Below, one piece after another: positions 20,148 through 28,367 of a stretch of DNA of 64,000 bases. A program made the translations under genes and the position numbers. The notes under the pieces are model-generated. The model was not told the DNA's origin. It made no database searches and saw only the letters and a list, made by a program, of their open reading frames with translations. Location: the NCBI RefSeq assembly GCF_001570485.1, contig NZ_BCTA01000026.1, positions 248,001-312,000 of the forward strand. Direction: 5' to 3'. Source of the stretch: Mycolicibacterium novocastrense. Its GTDB lineage: Bacteria; Actinomycetota; Actinomycetes; Mycobacteriales; Mycobacteriaceae. Numbering within the stretch: position 1 is the stretch's first letter; every line of letters begins with the position of its first letter.

Positions 20148-20465
20148 TTAGCTGGAGAAGAACAGCCGGCCGAACCCCTGTTTGCGGTAGTACTTGTTGC
20201 CCCGATGGCCCCAACCCGGGCCGTATCCGTATCCCGGCTGGGCGGGCGGCGGGGGCGGCGCGGTCTGCACGAACCGGTTCTCCATCTGCGTCAGCGATTC
20301 GAGTTCGCCGAAGTCCAGGAAGATGCCGCGGCAGGTGTCGCACTGCTCCAAGTGGATGCCGTTGCGCTCGTATGTCCGCATCGAGCCCGCACACTTCGGG
20401 CAGGTCAACGTGCCCGTCGGTGCGGACGGCGGAGACGACGGCGGCTGATATGGCGGGATGCTCAT
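20148..20465 (-). CDS. TFIIB-type zinc-ribbon protein
   Basis: This is a 105-residue protein. It has a Pro/Ser-rich start (SIPPYQPPSSPPSAP), two metal-binding pairs CPKC and CDTC about 20 residues apart with IFLDFGELESL after the second, and a Gly/Pro/Tyr-rich tail (QPGYGYGPGWGHRGNKYYRK). The zinc finger matches the zf-TFIIB family, whose role in bacteria is not settled. The ATG at 20465 is clear; a much longer open frame continues upstream through wzm, but that part is a shadow. It lies 41 bp after wzm on the same strand and may be read through from the wzt operon. Confidence 0.8.
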   Translation of the reverse strand: MSIPPYQPPSSPPSAPTGTLTCPKCAGSMRTYERNGIHLEQCDTCRGIFLDFGELESLTQMENRFVQTAPPPPPAQPGYGYGPGWGHRGNKYYRKQGFGRLFFSS

Positions 20466-20506
20466 ATCCGCATAACGGCCGCGGGCGACGCCGAAGTTCC
20501 GCGCGC

Positions 20507-21337
20507 TTACACCCAGTACGCGACGCGGCCGCGGTACTGCCGCATGGCGAACGCCGCGAAGATCCACCCGACCACGGTCAGCACGATCACCACCACCCAG
20601 TGGCGCAGTTCCTGGTCGGCGCCGAGCAGGGGGGCCCGCACGATGTCGAGATAGTGCAGCAGCGGATTGAGCTCGACGATCTTGGTGTACTGCTCGGCGC
20701 CCTGCTGTCGCAGGGTGGACTCGTTCCAGATGATCGGGGTCATGAAGAACAACAGCTGCACCAGGCTGACCAGCAGCGGGCTGATGTCGCGGTAGCGGGT
20801 GGCCAGGATGCCGAAACACAACGCCACCCAAATGCAGTTGAGCACGATCAGACCCAGCGCCGGAATGACCGCCAGGTCCGTCCAACTCCACGGCTTGGGG
20901 TAGATGATCGCGATGATCACGAAGATGATCATGTTGTGGGCGAACAGGATCATCTGCCGCCACACCAGCCGGTAGACGTGTACCGACAGCGGTGTCGGCA
21001 GCTGTTTGATCAAACCCTCGTTGGCGACGAACACGTCGGCGCCCTCCAGGATGGCTGCGTTGATCAGGTTCCATACGATCAGCCCGAGGGTGACATACGG
21101 AAGATGTTCGGAGAGCTCGAGTTTGAACAGCTTCGAGTAGAGCAGGCCCATGGCGACCGCTGTCGCGCCGGTGGCGATTGTGATCCAGAACGGGCCGAGA
21201 ACCGAGCGGCGGTAACGCTGTTTGATGTCTTGCCAGCCGAGGTGCAACCACAGTTCGTGCTTGCCGAAGCCGGCGACCAGGTCGCCCCAGGCCCGGCTCA
21301 TGGTCTTCGACTGCGCAGCGGCGTCGGTGAACGTCAC
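20507..21337 (-). CDS. wzm: Galactan/O-antigen-type ABC exporter permease Wzm
   Basis: This is the membrane subunit of the two-component ABC exporter that moves lipid-linked galactan across the inner membrane. I start it at GTG 21337, which overlaps the glfT1 stop by four bases, giving 276 residues. Features are the cytoplasmic start TMSRAWGDLVAGFGKHELW, the family motif DIKQRYRRSVLGPFW before helix 1, six membrane helices, and RYRDISPLLVSLVQLLFFMTPIIW near the end. An open frame extends 38 codons further upstream within glfT1 but is not needed. The wzt-glfT1-wzm order is that of M. tuberculosis Rv3781-Rv3783. Confidence 0.93.
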   Translation of the reverse strand: MTFTDAAAQSKTMSRAWGDLVAGFGKHELWLHLGWQDIKQRYRRSVLGPFWITIATGATAVAMGLLYSKLFKLELSEHLPYVTLGLIVWNLINAAILEGADVFVANEGLIKQLPTPLSVHVYRLVWRQMILFAHNMIIFVIIAIIYPKPWSWTDLAVIPALGLIVLNCIWVALCFGILATRYRDISPLLVSLVQLLFFMTPIIWNESTLRQQGAEQYTKIVELNPLLHYLDIVRAPLLGADQELRHWVVVIVLTVVGWIFAAFAMRQYRGRVAYWV

Positions 21338-22293
21338 GGCTGAAGCCTCCCGAACCTCTCCTTGCGGCCCATGCGCCGCAACCGGATCCACTCCATCAGC
21401 CCAGCCGGGTCGCGGCGGGACACCAGGAAGAACCAACCGAAGCGCGCCCATTCCTGTAACTGCAGTCGACGCAATCCCGGCTGGGACAACAGATAGCCGC
21501 GATTGCGGTAGGTATAGAAACGTTTGGCCGTGTTGTCCGGATATTGCGTGTGCATCCGGCCGCCGAGGATCGGTTTGAACTCGTCACCGCCCTGCGGGTG
21601 CAGATACACCGCGTCGAGGCAGGTGCCGAACGGCAGCCCGGATCGGACCAGCCTGCGATGCAGTTCGGTCTCGTCGCCGCGCACGAACAGGCGCAGATCA
21701 GGCACGCCGGTCGCCTCCAGCGTCGAAGCGGCGAACAGCGCGCCGTTGAACAGCGATGCGATGCCCGGCAACAATCCCCCGCAAGCGGGAGGTGCCCCCA
21801 CCTCAGTCGATTCGGTGCGTAACTCGTCGACGCGGCGACGCCACACCAGCCCACGACGCAGGGGAAACGCCAGTCGCCCGGGATCGGTCATGTCACAGAC
21901 CATCGGCGACACCTCGGCGAGTCCGTGGCGGGCGGCACAGTCGATCAGCGTGCCCAGCACCTCGGAGTCGGCGGGCCGGCCGTCGTCGTCGGCCAACCAC
22001 ACCCAGTCCGCGCCGAGAGCCAGCGCATGCAGCATGCCCAACGCGAAACCGCCTGCGCCGCCCAGGTTCCGGCGGGATCCGAGATAGGTCGATGGGAGGG
22101 GTTGCGCGGCGACCAGCTCGGCGACGCGGGGATCGTCGTCGTTGTCGACGACAATCAGGTGGTCGGGGGCGCGGGTCTGGGCCGACACCGACTCCAGTGA
22201 CTTCGCCAACTCGTCGGGGCGACGGTGGGTGACCACCACCGCGCATATGACGGGGCCGGTTGGCTCGTCGGGCAAGCCCGCGTCGGCGGTCAT
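21334..22293 (-). CDS. glfT1: Galactofuranosyltransferase GlfT1
   Basis: GlfT1 adds the first galactofuranose residues to the rhamnosyl-GlcNAc-PP-decaprenol linker, starting galactan synthesis. The 319-residue GT2 enzyme has the N-terminal fold ICAVVVTHRRPDELAKSL, the sugar-nucleotide metal site WVWLADDDGRP near residue 100, and the acceptor region FVRGDETELHRRL with YLHPQGGDEFKP. The C-terminal TAKRFYTYRNRGYLL is typical of galactofuranosyltransferases. The ATG overlaps the wzt stop (ATGA) and the stop overlaps the wzm start (GTGA), so all three are translated together with the exporter that uses its product. Confidence 0.94.
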   Translation of the reverse strand: MTADAGLPDEPTGPVICAVVVTHRRPDELAKSLESVSAQTRAPDHLIVVDNDDDPRVAELVAAQPLPSTYLGSRRNLGGAGGFALGMLHALALGADWVWLADDDGRPADSEVLGTLIDCAARHGLAEVSPMVCDMTDPGRLAFPLRRGLVWRRRVDELRTESTEVGAPPACGGLLPGIASLFNGALFAASTLEATGVPDLRLFVRGDETELHRRLVRSGLPFGTCLDAVYLHPQGGDEFKPILGGRMHTQYPDNTAKRFYTYRNRGYLLSQPGLRRLQLQEWARFGWFFLVSRRDPAGLMEWIRLRRMGRKERFGRLQP

Positions 22294-23081
22294 CCCTGGC
22301 GCGTCTCTTCGAGTACTTCCCGGACATGCCGGGCGGCGTCCTCGCCCTCATAGGCACGCACGACGTCCTCGATGCCGCCGGTCATCTTGATCGTGCCGTG
22401 GTCGATCCACATCGCGGTGTTGCACAGCCGGGCCAGGAACTCGTTGGAGTGGCTGGCGAACACCAGGATGCCCGAGCGCGCGACGAGTTCGGCCAACCGG
22501 GTCTGCGCCTTCTTCAGAAACTCGGCATCCACCGCGCCGATACCCTCGTCGAGCAACAGGATCTCGGGGTCGATGCTGGTCACCACGCCCATCGCCAGAC
22601 GCACCCGCATACCGGTGGAATAGGTGCGCAACGGCATCGACAGGTAATCCCCCAGCTCGGTGAACTCGGCGATCTCGTCGATCTTGGCCAGCATCTGCTT
22701 GCGCGTCTGCCCCAGGAACAGGCCGCGGATGATGATGTTCTCGAAGCCGGAGATCTCCGGGTCCATCCCGACGCCGAGGTCGAACACCGGCGCCACTCGG
22801 CCGCTGACGGTCGCCACCCCCCGGGTGGGCTCGTAGATACCCGACAGCAGCCGCAGCAGGGTCGATTTGCCCGCACCGTTGTGCCCCACCAGACCCACCC
22901 GGTCGCCGAGTTCCAACGACATGGTGATGTCCCGCAGCGCCTCGATGACCACGACGTTGGAATCGTTGCGTCCGATCGCGCCGCCGGCCTTACCGAGGAA
23001 CGCCTTCTTCAGCGAGCGTGACTTCGCATCGAAGATCGGGAACTCCACCCACGCGTTGCGGGTCTCGATGTGTGGGACCAA
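22290..23081 (-). CDS. wzt: Galactan exporter ATPase Wzt
   Basis: This is the ATP-binding subunit paired with Wzm. In 263 residues it has Walker A GLVGHNGAGKSTLLRLL, signature YSTGMRVRLAMG, Walker B ILLLDEGIGAVD, and the switch His in VFASHSNEFL. There is no C-terminal carbohydrate-binding domain of the kind seen in E. coli O9a Wzt. The N-terminal IETRNAWVEFPIFDAKSRSL before the core is characteristic of the mycobacterial protein. The likely start is TTG 23081, 9 bp after the bpa stop; the nearby ATG is out of frame. It is probably co-transcribed with bpa. Confidence 0.93.
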   Translation of the reverse strand: MVPHIETRNAWVEFPIFDAKSRSLKKAFLGKAGGAIGRNDSNVVVIEALRDITMSLELGDRVGLVGHNGAGKSTLLRLLSGIYEPTRGVATVSGRVAPVFDLGVGMDPEISGFENIIIRGLFLGQTRKQMLAKIDEIAEFTELGDYLSMPLRTYSTGMRVRLAMGVVTSIDPEILLLDEGIGAVDAEFLKKAQTRLAELVARSGILVFASHSNEFLARLCNTAMWIDHGTIKMTGGIEDVVRAYEGEDAARHVREVLEETRQG

Positions 23082-23090
23082 CGCATGCCC

Positions 23091-23594
23091 CTACAGGTAC
23101 TGCCCGGTCCCCGGATGCGACGGACCGCCGCGCACCGCGATCCCCGGTGGCAACGCACCCTGGCCTCGCATCTGCTCCAGCTGCTGACGTGCGGCCATCT
23201 GCTGGGCGAACAGCGCGGTCTGGATGCCGTGGAACAGGCCCTCGAGCCAGCCCACCAGCTGGGCCTGCGCGATACGCAGCTCGGCGTCCGACGGCACAGC
23301 CTCCTCGGTGAACGGCAGCGTGAGCCGCTCGAGCTCGTCGCGCAGCTCGGGAGCCAGCCCGTCCTCGAGTTCGGTGATGCTCGTGCGGTGGATCTCCCGG
23401 AGCCGGTTGCGGCTGGCGTCGTCGAGCGGCGCTGCGCGCACCTCCTCGAGCAGCTGTTTGATCATGGTGCCGATCCGCATCACCTTGGCCGGCTGCTCGA
23501 CGAGGTCGGTCAGCGACTTGCCGTCTTTTTCCTCGTCGTTGTCGGCGCCGCTGTCGGCACCGCTGATGATCTCGATGTTGTCGTCCTCGGTCAT
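23091..23594 (-). CDS. bpa: Bacterial proteasome activator Bpa
   Basis: Bpa (also called PafE) forms a ring that opens the 20S proteasome gate without ATP and lets it degrade unfolded proteins. The 167-residue product has an acidic disordered start (TEDDNIEIISGAD), a helical core from RIGTMIKQLLEEVRAAPLDD to LEGLFHGIQTALFAQQMAAR, and the C-terminal GQYL that docks on the proteasome. ATG 23594 is chosen because GGGAG lies 5-9 nt upstream; the open frame continues upstream without support. It is the first gene of the unit leading to wzt-glfT1-wzm, the same order as in M. tuberculosis (Rv3780-Rv3783). Confidence 0.93.
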   Translation of the reverse strand: MTEDDNIEIISGADSGADNDEEKDGKSLTDLVEQPAKVMRIGTMIKQLLEEVRAAPLDDASRNRLREIHRTSITELEDGLAPELRDELERLTLPFTEEAVPSDAELRIAQAQLVGWLEGLFHGIQTALFAQQMAARQQLEQMRGQGALPPGIAVRGGPSHPGTGQYL

Positions 23595-23999
23595 ACTCCC
23601 TGCGTTCCCTCTAATCTCCACGGCATTCGTCGCTGCGCCCCGCGATCCCGAGCCAACTAGCGACACTAGTCCGGTCGTGGGCGAGGCGGTCCCCACGTCT
23701 GGGACGGGCAAAGTCCGGTAGGTGACCGCAAACCGGCCCGTCGATTGTCCTCGGCGGTCGAGCAAACGGCGTCACCGAATGTCACCACCGCTGATGCGGC
23801 CATACGTTAACTCAATGTCGCGTCCTGGCCGGCGCGCGGGGGTGACCAGCAACGACAACGGGTTTAGCACCCCGAACGCCAAGATCACTGGACTAGTATG
23901 GCTGCCCAGCAGACCCAGTCCGACATGGCGGGTCGGGGCCGAGTATCGGCCGGAATCGTGTGGGTTCGCGAACTCACGGACGCTCGAAGGTGGGCTGAC
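23595..23999. other. 405-bp divergent intergenic region
   Basis: This gap lies between the divergent starts of bpa and the cysteine-desulfurase-like gene, so it should hold both promoters. I see a short palindrome ACTAG-CGACA-CTAGT around 23655-23669 and an AT-rich stretch TACGTTAACTCAATGTC near 23805-23821. An in-frame ATG at 23898 could extend the downstream protein by 34 residues, but the added part looks non-conserved. No RNA gene was recognised. Confidence 0.5.
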
Positions 24000-25196
24000 A
24001 TGGCATACGACGTCGCCCGGGTGCGCGGTTTGCACCCCTCCCTGGGCGACGGGTGGGTGCGTTTCGACGCCCAGCACGGCATGTTGTTGCCTGACACCGT
24101 CGGCCGCGCGGTGTCCACGGCGTTCCGCGGGTCGATGCCCACCCCGGTGGGTCCGCATCCGTCGGCACGGCGGAGCGCCGCGGTGTTGGAGGCCGCCCGA
24201 CTGGCCGTGGCCGATCTGGTCAACGCCGATCCGCGCGGTGTGGTGCTGGGCGCCGACCGCGCAATCCTGTTGACCTCGCTGGCGGACGCCTCGTCGTCGC
24301 GTGTCGGTCTCGGTTACGAAGTGGTGGTCACCCGTCTTGATGACGAGGCGAACATCGCACCGTGGCTGCGTGCCGCGAATCGCTATGGCGCCAAGGTGAA
24401 GTGGGCCGAGGTCGACATCGAGACCGGCGAACTGCCCAGCTGGCAGTGGGAGAGCCTGGTGACCAAGCCGACGCGCTTGGTCGCAATCACTTCGGCCTCA
24501 TCGACTTTGGGCACCGTGACCGACCTGCGCGCGGTGACGAAGCTGGCACACGATCAGGGTGCACTGGTGGTCGTCGACCACTCCGCGGCCGCGCCCTACC
24601 AGTTGATGGACATCGACGAGATCGACGCGGACGTGGTCGCGGTCAACGCGTTGGGGTGGGGTGGTCCGCCCATCGGAGCCTTGGTCTTTCGTGATCCGGC
24701 GCTCATCGACTCCTTCGGATCGGTGTCGTTGGATCCGGATGCGACCGGAGCGGCGCGGCTCGAAGTCGGCGCGCATCAGTTCGGTCTGCTCGCCGGAGTG
24801 GTGGCCAGCATCGAGTATCTGGCCTCCCTGGACGAGAACGCGCGTGGCACGCGCCGCGAACGCCTCGCGATCTCAATGCATTCCGCGAATGCCTATATGA
24901 GCCGGCTGTTCGACTATCTGCTGATTTCGCTGCGGTCGTTGTCGACGGTGATGGTCATCGGTCAGCCCGAATCGCGCATCCCCGTGCTCAGTTTCGCGGT
25001 CAACGGCGTACCCGCCGAACGGGTGGTTCAGCGCCTGGCCGACAACGGCATCCTGGCGATATCGAATGCGAGTTCGCGCGTGCTGGATGTGATCGGCGTC
25101 AACGACGTCGGCGGCGCGGTGACGGTGGGACTGGCGCACTACACCACCACCGCCGAAGTCGATCAGCTGGTGCGCGCGCTCGCCTCGCTGGGCTGA
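24000..25196 (+). CDS. Cysteine-desulfurase/aminotransferase-V-fold protein lacking the PLP lysine
   Basis: The 398-residue product has the class V aminotransferase layout: an N-terminal [20 protein letters not shown], an acidic PLP-ring contact region in [15 protein letters not shown], and a C-terminal domain ending in [14 protein letters not shown]. It corresponds to M. tuberculosis Rv3778c by position and length. Where SufS/IscS-like enzymes carry the Schiff-base lysine in a GHK motif, this protein reads [19 protein letters not shown] with no Lys, so it may be catalytically dead or use PLP differently. ATG 24000 follows GAAGGTGGG. The fold is secure; the activity is uncertain. Confidence 0.83.
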   Translation: MAYDVARVRGLHPSLGDGWVRFDAQHGMLLPDTVGRAVSTAFRGSMPTPVGPHPSARRSAAVLEAARLAVADLVNADPRGVVLGADRAILLTSLADASSSRVGLGYEVVVTRLDDEANIAPWLRAANRYGAKVKWAEVDIETGELPSWQWESLVTKPTRLVAITSASSTLGTVTDLRAVTKLAHDQGALVVVDHSAAAPYQLMDIDEIDADVVAVNALGWGGPPIGALVFRDPALIDSFGSVSLDPDATGAARLEVGAHQFGLLAGVVASIEYLASLDENARGTRRERLAISMHSANAYMSRLFDYLLISLRSLSTVMVIGQPESRIPVLSFAVNGVPAERVVQRLADNGILAISNASSRVLDVIGVNDVGGAVTVGLAHYTTTAEVDQLVRALASLG

Positions 25197-25204
25197 CCGT
25201 TGCG

Positions 25205-26179
25205 CTAATCCGCTACGCGCAGAAGCACTTTCCCCGACACCTCACCTGACTGCAGCAGCTCATGCGCCGCGGCGGCTTCCTGAACCGGGTATTCGGCGCC
25301 GATGATCGGCCGCACCTGACCGCGCTCGATCATCGGCCAGACGTTGGCCACCACCTCGGCGACGACCTCACTCTTGCTTGCCCGGCCGCTGACCGGGCGC
25401 GCGCGAAGAGCGGTGGCGATGACGCCCGCGCGCTTGCCGAGCAGTTTGCCGATGTTGAGCTCGGCCTTCACGCCGCCCTGCATCCCGATGATCACCAGTC
25501 GCCCGTCGTGGGCGAGCGCGTCGATGTTGCGATCGAGGTAGGCCGCGCCGATGATGTCGAGGATCACGTCGGCGCCACCCTCGGCCCTGACGCGTTCGAC
25601 GAAGTCCTCGTCGCGGTAGTTGATCGTCACCTCGGCCCCGAGTTCGGCGCACAGGTCCAGCTTGTAGGCCGACCCGGCGGTCACTGCCACGCGGCATCCG
25701 AGCGCGCGGCCCACCTGGACGGCGTGGGTGCCGATGCCGCTGGCACCCCCATGGATGAGAACGAGCTGCCCGGCCGTCAACCCCGCCGTCATCACCAGGT
25801 TCGACCACACGGTGCAGGCCACCTCGGGCAGGCCGGCGGCCTCGTGCAGGGACACCGAGTCCGGAAGCGCCATCACCTGCCCGGCCGGTACAGCCACGTA
25901 CTCGGCGTAGCCCCCGCCCGCCAGCAACGCGCAGACCTGTTGTCCGACTGCCCAATCGGAGGCCTGCTCACCGACCGCCTCGACCGTTCCTGACACCTCG
26001 AGTCCGAGGATTTCGCTGGCGCCCGGCGGCGGCGGATACTTGCCCGCGGCCTGCAACAGGTCGGCCCGATTGACGCCGGCAGAGGCCACCTTGATCAGAA
26101 TTTCGCCCTTGTTCGGCGCGATGTCGGGAACCTCTTGCCAGCTCAATCGGCCTTCCGGGCCGGCCACGATTGCATGCAT
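25205..26179 (-). CDS. NAD(P)H quinone oxidoreductase, zeta-crystallin type
   Basis: The 324-residue protein is a zinc-free medium-chain reductase. It has the N-terminal GroES-like part with GVNRADLLQAAGKYPPPPGA and LGLEVSGTVEAVG, and the cofactor motif VLIHGGASGIGTHAVQVGRALG. TAGSAYKLDLCAELGAEVTINY completes the nucleotide fold, and the C-terminus is HELLQSGEVSGKVLLRV. It likely reduces quinones or enones with NADPH. The frame extends far upstream, but conservation starts at ATG 26179. It diverges from a MarR-type gene 78 bp away, a common arrangement in which the regulator senses electrophiles and controls the reductase. Confidence 0.9.
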   Translation of the reverse strand: MHAIVAGPEGRLSWQEVPDIAPNKGEILIKVASAGVNRADLLQAAGKYPPPPGASEILGLEVSGTVEAVGEQASDWAVGQQVCALLAGGGYAEYVAVPAGQVMALPDSVSLHEAAGLPEVACTVWSNLVMTAGLTAGQLVLIHGGASGIGTHAVQVGRALGCRVAVTAGSAYKLDLCAELGAEVTINYRDEDFVERVRAEGGADVILDIIGAAYLDRNIDALAHDGRLVIIGMQGGVKAELNIGKLLGKRAGVIATALRARPVSGRASKSEVVAEVVANVWPMIERGQVRPIIGAEYPVQEAAAAHELLQSGEVSGKVLLRVAD

Positions 26180-26257
26180 TCCGATAACGCTACTAGCCTG
26201 CGACAACAGTCTTGAGAATTGGTCGCCAGCAATGTCAGGGCCGTTTACTATGACCGC

Positions 26258-26770
26258 ATGGAGGGGATAATTGCGGGTCGTACCGCGGGGGACATGCCGG
26301 GGCTGGACATCGCGGAGCAGCGGTCCTGGCAAAACTTTTTGGATGCCGCGCTCCGGCTGTATGCGACCTTGAACCGGTCGCTGGTGGATAAGCATCATCT
26401 GACGCTCAACGACGTCAGGCTGCTCGACATCCTGGACAAGTCGCCGACGGGATCGGCCCGAATGGGTGATCTCGCCGAGAATTTGATGTCGTTGCCGAGC
26501 CGGGTCACCCGGCAGATCCGTCGCCTGGAGATGGCAGGCCTGGTGTGTCGCGGGGCCAGTCCCGACGACGGCCGTGGTGTGCTCGCCAGCATCACCGACG
26601 ACGGGCGCACCGCGGTACGCGACGCGATGATCACCTACGGCGAGAGCGTGCGCGCGCACTTTCTCGACCGGTTGTCGCGGCCCCAGGTCGCGGCGATGGG
26701 TGAGAACTGCAGGCGGATCAGCGTCGGGCTCAAGAACGGGTCGATGAACGCCAAGCTCGGCCGGGTCTGA
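26258..26770 (+). CDS. MarR-family transcriptional regulator
   Basis: The 170-residue product has the MarR winged-helix core: NDVRLLDILDKSPTGSARMGDLAENL, the recognition helix SLPSRVTRQIRRLEMAGLV, and the wing ASPDDGRGVLASITDDGR. A C-terminal dimer helix follows. Start is taken at ATG 26258; ATG 26294, preceded by GCGGGGG, is a good alternative that would remove 12 residues. It probably represses the divergent quinone oxidoreductase gene and itself from the shared 78-bp gap. The ligand is unknown. Confidence 0.87.
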   Translation: MEGIIAGRTAGDMPGLDIAEQRSWQNFLDAALRLYATLNRSLVDKHHLTLNDVRLLDILDKSPTGSARMGDLAENLMSLPSRVTRQIRRLEMAGLVCRGASPDDGRGVLASITDDGRTAVRDAMITYGESVRAHFLDRLSRPQVAAMGENCRRISVGLKNGSMNAKLGRV

Positions 26771-26818
26771 GGGGATCGCCCGTCGCGATGGTGTGGGCCG
26801 GCCCGTACTCTTGTCGGC

Positions 26819-26905
26819 GGTGGCGTGGCAGAGCGGCCTAATGCACTCGCCTTGAAAGCGAGAGACGGCTAACACCGTCCGGGGGTTCAAATCCCTCCGC
26901 CACCG
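26819..26905 (+). tRNA. tRNA-Ser (TGA)
   Basis: The acceptor arms GGTGGCG (26819-26825) and CGCCACC (26898-26904) pair, with G26905 as discriminator. The anticodon loop reads CTTGAAA, anticodon TGA. A long variable arm (GACGGCTAACACCGTC) and T-loop GGTTCAAATCC complete a class II serine tRNA. CCA is not encoded. The accessory block to its right lacks the usual neighbours, so this tRNA may be an integration boundary. Confidence 0.96.
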
Positions 26906-27079
26906 CTCACTTGCTTCATTGCGATTGGGTCAGGCGTCGGGCTTCGGTGAAGTCACAGGACCCCGACTCGGGGACCCGCACACTGTGCCGGAAAACGCGA
27001 CCGGAGTGCCGAAGCCATAGCCCTTTTCGGCAATTACTTGTCGATGGCGAGTGTGTACCGCACAGCCTGATCAACATCA

Positions 27080-28252
27080 TCATGCCCGCCGGCCGGCCCG
27101 TGCTGCGAACGCGTCGAGTGCGGCCAACACCTCGGGCGAACGCCACACCCGATTGCGGGGTCCGCTGGTGGTCTCGACGAGAATCCCGGCCTCAGCGAGC
27201 GGGTTGAGGTAGCGGTGCGCGTTGGTCGACTCGATACCCAACTCTTGCGCGAGCAGCGCTGCGCTCACGACAGGGCGTCGGGTCAACAGGTCGGCGACCT
27301 TCCATACCGCGGAGTCCGATCGGGCGGTGATCCTGTCGTTCCAGCTGGCGCGGATCGACTCCAGGTCGGCGACCAGCTGCCGCCCGTTGGCTATCGACCG
27401 GACACTGGCCTCCGAGAACCGCTCGACGATCGGGACGGCATCGCCGTCGCGGTACGCGGTAAGCGCGGCGAAGTAGGCATCGGTCTCGGCCAGCAGCCCG
27501 GCCGATATCGGAACCGTCACCCGGCGAGTCAGCCCTTTGTGGCGCAGCATCGCCTGCACGAGGGCTCGGCCCGTGCGCCCGTTGCCATCTGTGAAGGGGT
27601 GGATGGTCTCGAATTGCGCATGGGCAACGGCGATTTGAGGCAAAGCCGGAACGTCACCCCGTTGCGCAAAGGCGATCAGGTCGTCGATCGCGCCGGGGAC
27701 CAGCTCGTGACGTGGTCCTACGAAAGTCGCACCGATAGGAGTGGAGCCGCCGCCGATCCACACCGGTTCAGTACGAAACTCACCTGCAGTGTGCTGCGGG
27801 TCTCCTGCCATCAGCGTCGCATGCATCGCCAGGATCGCATCGGCATCGATAGCCTCGGACAGTGCAATCGCCGCCGTCATCGCCCTCGTGTTGGCGACGA
27901 CCAGTTCCGCGTTGCGTTTACGGCGGCCGCCGGGCAGTTCGGCTTCGGCGATAGCGCGCGCCGAGGCGGTCAGGTTCTCGATCTGCGAACTGGCGGCAGA
28001 TTCCGATCGCAGCAGCACCGCGGCGAACGGCGCGATTTCGCCTCCGAGTTCAGCGTCGAACCGCGTTATCTCCCGGCTGGCGGCTTCGGCCTCCGCGAGG
28101 ACCGCCGGTGGCAGTTCCAGGGCAAGGTCCGCAATGGCGGCCGGCAGCGCCGGGTGGTAGGTGCCGTACTTCGGGCGCGTAGAACTTGCATACCGCGAGA
28201 CGTGCGGTTCCCAGCGCACGCTCTCCCACGTGACCGGAGTAAGTGAAGTCAC
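27080..28252 (-). CDS. Fic-domain protein (class II) with C-terminal winged helix
   Basis: The 390-residue product has the full Fic motif HPFTDGNGRTGR at 218-229, so AMPylation (transfer of AMP to a target hydroxyl) is likely. An N-terminal inhibitory motif S88-x3-E92-N93 makes it a class II, self-inhibited Fic. The last about 90 residues, from AVWKVADLLTRRPVVSAALLAQELG to NPLAEAGIL, form a winged-helix DNA-binding region. GTG 28252 starts inside a row of TTCACT/AGTGAA half-sites, which suggests that the protein represses itself. It lies in the accessory block beside tRNA-Ser. The target protein is unknown. Confidence 0.92.
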   Translation of the reverse strand: MTSLTPVTWESVRWEPHVSRYASSTRPKYGTYHPALPAAIADLALELPPAVLAEAEAASREITRFDAELGGEIAPFAAVLLRSESAASSQIENLTASARAIAEAELPGGRRKRNAELVVANTRAMTAAIALSEAIDADAILAMHATLMAGDPQHTAGEFRTEPVWIGGGSTPIGATFVGPRHELVPGAIDDLIAFAQRGDVPALPQIAVAHAQFETIHPFTDGNGRTGRALVQAMLRHKGLTRRVTVPISAGLLAETDAYFAALTAYRDGDAVPIVERFSEASVRSIANGRQLVADLESIRASWNDRITARSDSAVWKVADLLTRRPVVSAALLAQELGIESTNAHRYLNPLAEAGILVETTSGPRNRVWRSPEVLAALDAFAARAGRRA

Positions 28253-28313
28253 CGATCCAGTATAACTTCACTAAGACAACTAAGTGAAGTTAGGAACATC
28301 GCTTGACTTCACT
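28242..28313. promoter_or_regulatory. Four-half-site operator over the fic start
   Basis: Half-sites alternate: AGTGAA 28242-28247, TTCACT 28267-28272, AGTGAA 28283-28288, TTCACT 28308-28313. Centre spacings are 25, 16 and 25 bp. The inner two extend to a perfect 10-bp inverted repeat, TAACTTCACT (28263-28272) and AGTGAAGTTA (28283-28292). The region is AT-rich and covers the fic start and presumed promoter. Autoregulation through the winged helix of Fic is the simplest reading. Confidence 0.7.
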
Positions 28314-28367
28314 CAGCGAGGCTGGCCATTTCGCTTGACTCCCGGCCTCACCTCAGTTTTGAGCTGG

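Noticed and set aside
26911..27207. Small frames in the gap after tRNA-Ser (98 and 76 residues on opposite strands)
   Set aside because: They overlap each other or the end of fic, have no ribosome-binding site and no recognisable domain; the 174-bp gap is treated as non-coding.
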